Of a stretch of DNA of 6,233 nucleotides, positions 1-4,213 are shown in pieces. Every line of letters starts with the position of its first letter. Position 1 is the stretch's first letter. Location: NCBI GenBank assembly GCA_029932425.1, contig JAOZQC010000214.1, positions 1 through 6,233 of the forward strand, given 5' to 3'. This DNA is from Planctomycetota bacterium. GTDB lineage: Bacteria > Planctomycetota > JAJSAM01. Position numbers and translations under genes: made by a program. The notes below the pieces were generated by a model that saw nothing but the letters and a program-made list of their open reading frames with translations, had not been told where the DNA came from and ran no database searches.

Positions 1-1
1 C

Positions 2-535
2 GACTGGAAGCAGGCCCGGAAGGTGTACCAGAGGCTCCTCGCCGCGCACCCGGAGCACGCGGAAGGCTGGAACAACCTGGGGCTGGACCACGACCTCCTC
101 GGCAAGACGAAAAAGGCCCTGGCCTGCTTCGAGAGGGCGAGGAAGCTCGATCCCGGCAACATCGACTACGCGCTCAACCTGGGGAACGCCTACTACCACG
201 CCCGGCGGTACCGGGAGGCGGTGGTGGTGTTCGGGGACATCGTGGCCCGCAAGCCCGGCTCCTCCCAGGGCTACACCGGGCTGGCGCGGTCTTTGAACGC
301 CCTCCGGCGGTACGAGGAGGCGGCGGCCGCCTACGAGAAGGCAATCGCCCTGGCGGGGAAGAAGCCGCAACCGGACCTCCACCTGATCGTGGCCGTGATC
401 TACCACCAAAACCTCCGCCGTTACGCCGACGCCCACCGCCACTACGAGAAGTACCTGGCGGAGGGAGGGGCCGATCCGGTGGTGGAGCGCTGGAAGAAAA
501 ACTGCGAGAAGAGGATGGGGAAGGGGAAGAAGTAG
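2..535 (+). CDS. TPR-repeat protein, 3' part (5' end outside window)
   Basis: The reading frame is open from the first bases (beginning Asp-Trp-Lys-Gln-Ala-Arg-Lys) and ends at TAG 533-535, giving 177 visible residues. The first residues already look like the second helix of a TPR unit, so the GTG at 23 is an internal valine and the real start lies upstream. Three consecutive 34-residue TPR units follow at about residues 20-53, 54-87 and 88-121, each with the usual W/Y-x2-L-G and A-x3-Y/F-x-K/R-A pattern and a Pro or Gly-rich turn. A more degenerate unit lies at about 122-158. The tail (about 159-177) is strongly basic, Lys/Arg-rich, and ends Gly-Lys-Gly-Lys-Lys. TPR arrays are protein-binding scaffolds, so no enzymatic role or partner can be assigned. 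No membrane segment is visible in this part. It precedes the aminotransferase by 74 bp on the same strand, so co-transcription is possible but not shown. Confidence 0.88.
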   Translation, partial: DWKQARKVYQRLLAAHPEHAEGWNNLGLDHDLLGKTKKALACFERARKLDPGNIDYALNLGNAYYHARRYREAVVVFGDIVARKPGSSQGYTGLARSLNALRRYEEAAAAYEKAIALAGKKPQPDLHLIVAVIYHQNLRRYADAHRHYEKYLAEGGADPVVERWKKNCEKRMGKGKK

Positions 536-609
536 CTTCTCGCTCCCGCCCGCGTCAGGATTCTCCGTGCAAGCCGGTCTCCGGAGGGAGCGGACTCGGA
601 GGAATCCAG
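536..609 (+). promoter_or_regulatory. Leader of the + strand aminotransferase with possible SD-masking hairpin
   Basis: Within this 74-bp gap, bases 558-567 (GGATTCTCCG) are complementary to 597-607 (CGGAGGAATCC). They form ten base pairs with one bulged G, and the 3' arm contains the Shine-Dalgarno sequence GGAGGA (598-603). A second perfect 7-bp inverted repeat, CGCTCCC (541-547) with GGGAGCG (586-592), interlocks with the first. The two stems are therefore mutually exclusive unless they form a pseudoknot. An 8-bp palindrome CTCCGGAG sits at 579-586. This geometry could allow a switch in translation of the downstream gene, but in GC-rich DNA such stems also arise by chance. No sigma-70 type promoter boxes are evident. 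Confidence 0.25.
598..603 (+). promoter_or_regulatory. Ribosome binding site GGAGGA
   Basis: The sequence GGAGGA lies six bases upstream of the ATG at 610 and is a close match to the anti-Shine-Dalgarno sequence. It fixes the start of the aminotransferase at 610 rather than at any later codon. Confidence 0.8.
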
Positions 610-1785
610 ATGAGCAGGGACGGGAGAGTATCGGACCGGGTGGCTCGCATCGGAAAGTCCGCGATCCACGAGATGACCCGGTTGTCCCGGCAGGTGGAAG
701 ACGTGGCCTTCCTCTCGTGGGCCAAGCCCACCAGCGACACACCGGAGTTCATCCGGGAGGCGGCGGTCCGGGCGATCCGGGAGGGGCGCGTGGGAGGCTA
801 CTCCGCGCCCGCCGGGCTGCCCGAACTCAGGCAGGCCATCGCCGCGAAGCTCGGCAGGGACAACGGTATCGCCGCCGACCCCTCGGAGATCATCGTCACC
901 GTGGGGGCCATCGAGGGCATCTCCGCGGCGGTGATGGCGCTCGTGGATCCGGGAGACGAGGTCATCCTCCCCGTCCCCACCTACTCCACGCACATCCGCC
1001 AGGTGGAGCTGGCCTCGGGCCGGCCCGTCCTCGTGCCCACCATGGAGGAGGAGGGTTTCCGGCTCGACCTCGAGGCCTTGCGCCGCGCGGTGACGCCCCG
1101 CACGAAGGCCATCCTGTACTGCTCGCCCGCCAATCCCACGGGAACGGTGTTCCCCGAGGAGGATCTCCGCGAACTCGCCCGCATCGCCCTCGAGCACGAC
1201 CTCGCAGTCATCACGGACGAAGCCTACGAGTACTTCGTCTTCGACGGCCGGAAGCACTTCAGCATCGGCTCACTGCCGGAGATGCGGCGCCACGTGGTGA
1301 GCTGCTTCACCTTCACCAAGACCTACGCCATGACCGGATACCGGATCGGCTATCTGCACGCCGACGCGGAGCTGATCCCCCAGATCTCCAAGGCCCACAT
1401 CCCCTTCGCCATCTGCGCCCCCGTGGTCTCCCAGTACGCGGCCCTCGCCGCGATCACGGGCCCCCAGGACTGCGTGGACGGCTATCGCGCCCACTACGAG
1501 AAGATGCGAAACCTGATGTGCGAGAGGCTCGACCGGCTCTCCTCTTCCTTCGCCTACTCGCGGCCCGGGGGGTCCTACCTCATGTTCCCCCGCATCCTGG
1601 ATCCGGAGGGCGCCCGGGACTCCTTCGCCTTCTGCCGGAAGCTCCTCACGGAGGCGAAGGTCTCTTCCACGCCGGGGGTGGCCTTCGGCCCCCCGGGGGA
1701 GGGGCACCTCAGGCTCTCCTTCTGCGTACCCGAGGAGACGATCCACAAGGCCTTCGATCGCCTGGAGGCCTACTTCGGAACGTAG
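610..1785 (+). CDS. Class I/II PLP-dependent aminotransferase (aspartate aminotransferase-like)
   Basis: This 391-residue cytoplasmic enzyme has the normal length for fold-type I, class I/II aminotransferases, which move an amino group from an amino acid to a 2-oxo acid through pyridoxal phosphate. Visible landmarks in order are: Gly-Gly-Tyr-Ser-Ala-Pro-Ala-Gly-Leu-Pro-Glu-Leu-Arg at about 62-74 (Tyr64 in the place of the conserved active-site Tyr); Asn-Pro-Thr-Gly with Asn175; Thr-Asp-Glu-Ala-Tyr with Asp203 to hold the pyridine nitrogen; Thr-Phe-Thr-Lys with the Schiff-base Lys237; Gly-Tyr-Arg-Ile-Gly-Tyr with phosphate-binding Arg245; and His-Leu-Arg-Leu-Ser-Phe with the substrate-carboxylate Arg368. 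All key residues are present. The usual ring-stacking Trp is not seen; the matching stretch reads Pro-Val-Pro-Thr-Tyr-Ser (Tyr125), which may bear on specificity. The start is the ATG with GGAGGA six bases upstream. The gene is tail to tail with the minus-strand aminotransferase. The amino donor is not predictable. Confidence 0.93.
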   Translation: MSRDGRVSDRVARIGKSAIHEMTRLSRQVEDVAFLSWAKPTSDTPEFIREAAVRAIREGRVGGYSAPAGLPELRQAIAAKLGRDNGIAADPSEIIVTVGAIEGISAAVMALVDPGDEVILPVPTYSTHIRQVELASGRPVLVPTMEEEGFRLDLEALRRAVTPRTKAILYCSPANPTGTVFPEEDLRELARIALEHDLAVITDEAYEYFVFDGRKHFSIGSLPEMRRHVVSCFTFTKTYAMTGYRIGYLHADAELIPQISKAHIPFAICAPVVSQYAALAAITGPQDCVDGYRAHYEKMRNLMCERLDRLSSSFAYSRPGGSYLMFPRILDPEGARDSFAFCRKLLTEAKVSSTPGVAFGPPGEGHLRLSFCVPEETIHKAFDRLEAYFGT

Positions 1786-1842
1786 CCCGCGCTTCTCCGA
1801 GACACCGTTTTCACTTTTCGCCCCGCTCGGAGCGCCGGGAGG
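1786..1842. other. Short convergent intergenic region without a canonical terminator
   Basis: These 57 bp separate the stops of two genes that run towards each other. A perfect 7-bp inverted repeat, CTCCGAG (1795-1801) and CTCGGAG (1826-1832), encloses a 24-nt loop. The only T-rich stretches (1808-1811 and 1815-1818) fall inside that loop rather than after the stem. A smaller stem (1835-1841 with 1848-1855, one unpaired base) overlaps the end of the minus-strand gene. Neither has the compact GC stem plus T-tract of a standard intrinsic terminator, so termination here may be factor-dependent or may use this weak structure. Confidence 0.3.
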
Positions 1843-3018
1843 TCAGTCTCCCCGGGCGTCCGGGAGGCGCTCCACGGCCAGGTCCACGGTGTGCTCGTCC
1901 GTGCAGAAGGCGAGGCGGAGGTGGCCGGGGCGGCCGAAGGTGCCCCCCGGCACCAGGAGGAGGAGCCGCTCCATGGCCCGGCGGACGAACGCCTCGTCGT
2001 CTCCTCCCGGCGTCCTGGGGAAGAGGTAGAAGGTGCCCTCCGGGGGAAGGACCTCGTAGCCCTTTCCGGCCAGGGCCTCGAGGAGGCGGGACCGGTGGGA
2101 CCGGTAGGGGGCCAGGTCCACCACCTCCCCCAGGCACCGGGCGACGACGTGCTGCCAGAGGGCGGGAGCGTTCGTGAAGCCGAGGATCCGGTTCGCGAGG
2201 GAGAGCGCCCGGACCAGCTCGTCCGCGTCGGGGCAGGCGGGCTGGACGGCCAGGTACCCGATGCGCTCCCCGGCGAGGGAGAGGGACTTGGAGAAGGAGT
2301 AGGCCATGAGCCCGTGCTCGTGGAAGCGGGCGGGGCTCTCGAAGCGGTCCGCCGTGTACCGGATCTCCCGGTAGGGCTCGTCCGAGATCAGGTAGACCGG
2401 ACGGCCGTTCTCCCGGCCCCGCTCCGCGAGGAGGTCCGCGAGCTTCCGCAGGAGCCCCGCGGGGTACTGCCGCCCGGAGGGGTTGTTGGGGTGGTTCACG
2501 ATCACCGCCCGGGTCTTCCGGCCCATGGCCAGGTAGAGGGCCTCCAGGTCCGGCAGGAAGTCCTCCCCCGTGGACACCGGCACCGGCACGCCCCCGTGGT
2601 TCATCACGTGGGCCGGATAGTCGGGGAACCACGGCGCGAGGAGCACCACCTCGTCCCCGGGATCGAGGACGGCCCGGAGCGCCACGTTCACCGCCGCGCT
2701 CGCCCCCCCCGTGACCACCACGTGGCCGCCCTCCGCCCCCGGCAGGAGACCGGTCCCGTGGAGGTGGGCGGCGATCCGCTCCCGCACCTCGGGGAGCCCC
2801 GCGTTGGGGGTGTAGCGGTGCAGGCCGGGAGGCGGATGGGCCACGATCTCCCCCAGGGTCTCCAGCACCTTGGGGGGCGGGGGCAGGACCGGGTTCCCGA
2901 GGGTGAGGTCCGCCACGTTCTCCGCCCCGTGGGCGGCCTTGAGCTTCCGGCCGAGGGTCCACATCCGCCGGATCGCCGACCCGTCGTCCAGGAGGCGCCG
3001 GATCTCCCGCGCGATCAA
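1843..3018 (-). CDS. Class I/II PLP-dependent aminotransferase, last gene of the minus-strand operon
   Basis: This 391-residue fold-type I aminotransferase transfers amino groups between an amino acid and a 2-oxo acid in the cytoplasm. Landmarks are: Leu-Gly-Asn-Pro at about 40-43; His-Arg-Tyr-Thr-Pro-Asn-Ala-Gly-Leu-Pro-Glu-Val-Arg at 67-79 (Tyr69); Ala-Pro-Trp with Trp130 stacking on the cofactor; Asn-Asn-Pro-Ser-Gly with Asn179; Ser-Asp-Glu-Pro-Tyr with Asp213; Ser-Phe-Ser-Lys with Schiff-base Lys244; Gly-Glu-Arg-Ile-Gly-Tyr with Arg252; and His-Leu-Arg-Leu-Ala-Phe with Arg368. The catalytic set is complete. The chosen start is TTG 3018-3016, which overlaps the TGA of the CoA-transferase and has GGGGGTGATC upstream. 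The frame stays open upstream, but there the sequence belongs to the CoA-transferase and loses aminotransferase similarity. The N-terminus from this TTG (Ile-Arg-Arg-Met-Trp at about 16-20, before the Leu-Gly-Asn-Pro motif) fits the family as I know it. The substrate is unknown; the operon suggests a catabolic role. Confidence 0.93.
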   Translation of the reverse strand: MIAREIRRLLDDGSAIRRMWTLGRKLKAAHGAENVADLTLGNPVLPPPPKVLETLGEIVAHPPPGLHRYTPNAGLPEVRERIAAHLHGTGLLPGAEGGHVVVTGGASAAVNVALRAVLDPGDEVVLLAPWFPDYPAHVMNHGGVPVPVSTGEDFLPDLEALYLAMGRKTRAVIVNHPNNPSGRQYPAGLLRKLADLLAERGRENGRPVYLISDEPYREIRYTADRFESPARFHEHGLMAYSFSKSLSLAGERIGYLAVQPACPDADELVRALSLANRILGFTNAPALWQHVVARCLGEVVDLAPYRSHRSRLLEALAGKGYEVLPPEGTFYLFPRTPGGDDEAFVRRAMERLLLLVPGGTFGRPGHLRLAFCTDEHTVDLAVERLPDARGD

Positions 3019-3030
3019 CTGATCACCCCC
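3015..3030 (-). promoter_or_regulatory. Coupled stop/start (TTGA) with extended Shine-Dalgarno
   Basis: On the minus strand GGGGGTGATC (3030-3021) matches the ideal extended Shine-Dalgarno GGAGGTGATC at nine of ten bases. It is followed, seven bases after the GGGGG core, by TTG (3018-3016). The TTG shares two bases with the CoA-transferase TGA (3017-3015). The strong ribosome site probably compensates for the weak TTG codon and allows re-initiation by ribosomes finishing the upstream gene. Confidence 0.7.
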
Positions 3031-4202
3031 CGCTCCGCGAGGTCCGCGATCTCGTCGAGGGTGAGCCCCACCTCCTCGAGCACGCTCTCCGTATGCTCCC
3101 CGTAGCGCGGGGAGAGAGGGAACTCGCGCCGCCCGGTCTCCACCGCCGCGGGCGGCAGGCGCACCTCGGTCCCGTCGGGGAGCCGGGTCCGGGTCAGGTG
3201 TTCCCGGACGCCGGGAAGCTCCCGCACGTCCGCCACGGAGAGCACGGGGGAGGCCACGAGCCCCGCCCCCCGGAACAGGGCGAGCAGGTCCGCGGTGGTC
3301 CTCTCCCGGAGCGCGGCCCGCAGCTCCCCGCGGATCGCGGCCCGGTCCGCCTTCCGCCCCTCGTTCGTCTCCCGGTCCGGCCGGTCGAGGGACGCGAACT
3401 CCGGCAGGGAGACGAGCCGCCGCCACTGGACGTCGTTCCCGATGGCGAGGTAGAGCCAGCCGTCCGCCGTCTCGTACACGTTCACGGGGAAGAACTCCCG
3501 GTGCTCGTTGCCGCTCCGCCGCACCTCCCCGGGCCGGGCGCCGAGATCGAGCAGGGGGAGGGTGGTCTGGAGCCAGGAGGCGGCGGCCCGCGCCATGGAG
3601 ACGTCGATCCGTCTTCCGCGCCCCGTCTCCGCCATCTCCGCCAGGGCCAGCATCGTCTGGGCGAAGACCTCGTCCCCCGCCTTGAGGTCGATCATGGGGA
3701 CCCCCATGAGGGTCGGCGGACCCTCCGGGTCGCCCGTGAGGTCCATGTAGCCGAGGAGGGCCTGGAGGGCGGGATCGTACCCCGGCTGGTCCGGGTAGTC
3801 CGGTCCCAGGGCGGAGATCCCCACCCAGATGAGCCGCTCGTTCGCCTTCTGGAGCGTCTCGTAGTCGATGCCCAGCGCCTCGTACCGCCGGGGCAGCGTG
3901 TTTGCGGCGAACACGTCCACGGGCAGGGTCGCCACGATCCGGTGGAGCAGCTCCCGGCCCTCGGGGGCCTTGAGGTCGAGGGCGATCGCCTCCTTGCCCA
4001 CGTTGGGAGCCAGGTAGTAGCTCCTCCGGTCGGGTCCCGCCGCGGGCCGTCCCACGTAGCGGTTCGGATCGCCGGGGGTCCGCTGTCCGGGGCGGGGCGC
4101 GGACTCCAGCCGGATCACCCGCCAGCCGAGCTGCACGAAGCGGAGCGTGGCGTAGGAGAGGGAGAGGGCCTGCTCCAGGGAGAGCACGGTGCGAGGTCTC
4201 AC
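3015..4202 (-). CDS. Family III (CaiB/BaiF) CoA-transferase
   Basis: This 395-residue protein belongs to the CaiB/BaiF (formyl-CoA transferase-like) family, whose members move CoA between an acyl-CoA donor and a carboxylic acid through enzyme-bound anhydride intermediates. They usually work as interlocked homodimers in the cytoplasm. Visible family features are the N-terminal Leu-Ser-Leu-Glu-Gln-Ala...Tyr-Ala-Thr...Leu-Gly-Trp-Arg-Val-Ile-Arg-Leu-Glu block (about 7-33), Lys-Glu-Ala-Ile-Ala-Leu-Asp-Leu-Lys at about 70-78, Gly-Tyr-Asp-Pro-Ala-Leu-Gln-Ala at about 141-148, and Gly-Val-Pro-Met-Ile-Asp-Leu-x2-Gly with the probable catalytic Asp172. The C-terminal part contains Val-Ala-Ser-Pro-Val at about 316-320. 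The chosen start is GTG 4202-4200, in a GTGA overlap with the stop of the molybdenum hydroxylase and with GGAG seven bases upstream. A later GTG at 4187 would cut into the first strand. The N-terminus is several residues shorter than usual. The acyl donor and acceptor cannot be deduced. Confidence 0.92.
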   Translation of the reverse strand: MRPRTVLSLEQALSLSYATLRFVQLGWRVIRLESAPRPGQRTPGDPNRYVGRPAAGPDRRSYYLAPNVGKEAIALDLKAPEGRELLHRIVATLPVDVFAANTLPRRYEALGIDYETLQKANERLIWVGISALGPDYPDQPGYDPALQALLGYMDLTGDPEGPPTLMGVPMIDLKAGDEVFAQTMLALAEMAETGRGRRIDVSMARAAASWLQTTLPLLDLGARPGEVRRSGNEHREFFPVNVYETADGWLYLAIGNDVQWRRLVSLPEFASLDRPDRETNEGRKADRAAIRGELRAALRERTTADLLALFRGAGLVASPVLSVADVRELPGVREHLTRTRLPDGTEVRLPPAAVETGRREFPLSPRYGEHTESVLEEVGLTLDEIADLAERGVIS

Positions 4203-4213
4203 CGCCGGTCTCC
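4199..4213 (-). promoter_or_regulatory. Coupled stop/start (GTGA) with GGAG ribosome site
   Basis: GTG 4202-4200 overlaps TGA 4201-4199 in the classic four-base coupling arrangement. GGAG (4213-4210) lies seven bases upstream of the GTG, inside the 3' end of the hydroxylase gene. This supports both the start choice and tight stoichiometric expression of the two enzymes. Confidence 0.7.

Noticed and set aside
579..586. CTCCGGAG palindrome as a regulator binding site
   Set aside because: It is only eight bases of G/C-rich palindrome with no matching copy nearby, and such sites are expected by chance here. It is mentioned only as part of the leader.
442..1257. Minus-strand open frame antisense to the TPR gene end and the aminotransferase start
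   Set aside because: It is antisense to two well-supported genes, is low-complexity in composition and shows no recognisable motif.
567..2177. Long + strand open frame overlapping the + strand aminotransferase in another frame
   Set aside because: The translation is dominated by Arg, Gly, Pro and His with no domain pattern, as expected from an out-of-frame read of GC-rich coding DNA. The overlapping aminotransferase has complete motifs and a ribosome site.
1811..2962. Minus-strand open frame lying over the second aminotransferase
   Set aside because: It is a shifted-frame shadow rich in Gly, Arg and Pro. The true frame gives every aminotransferase signature.
1891..3105. 404-codon + strand open frame antisense to the second aminotransferase
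   Set aside because: Its composition (Gly, Val, Glu, Arg, His) follows from the complement of GC-rich codons. No motif or ribosome site supports it.
3019..3426. Upstream extension of the minus-strand aminotransferase frame
   Set aside because: The frame is open, but the translation there is Arg/Gly/Pro-rich and lies over the CoA-transferase. The TTG at 3018 with its strong ribosome site is the better start.
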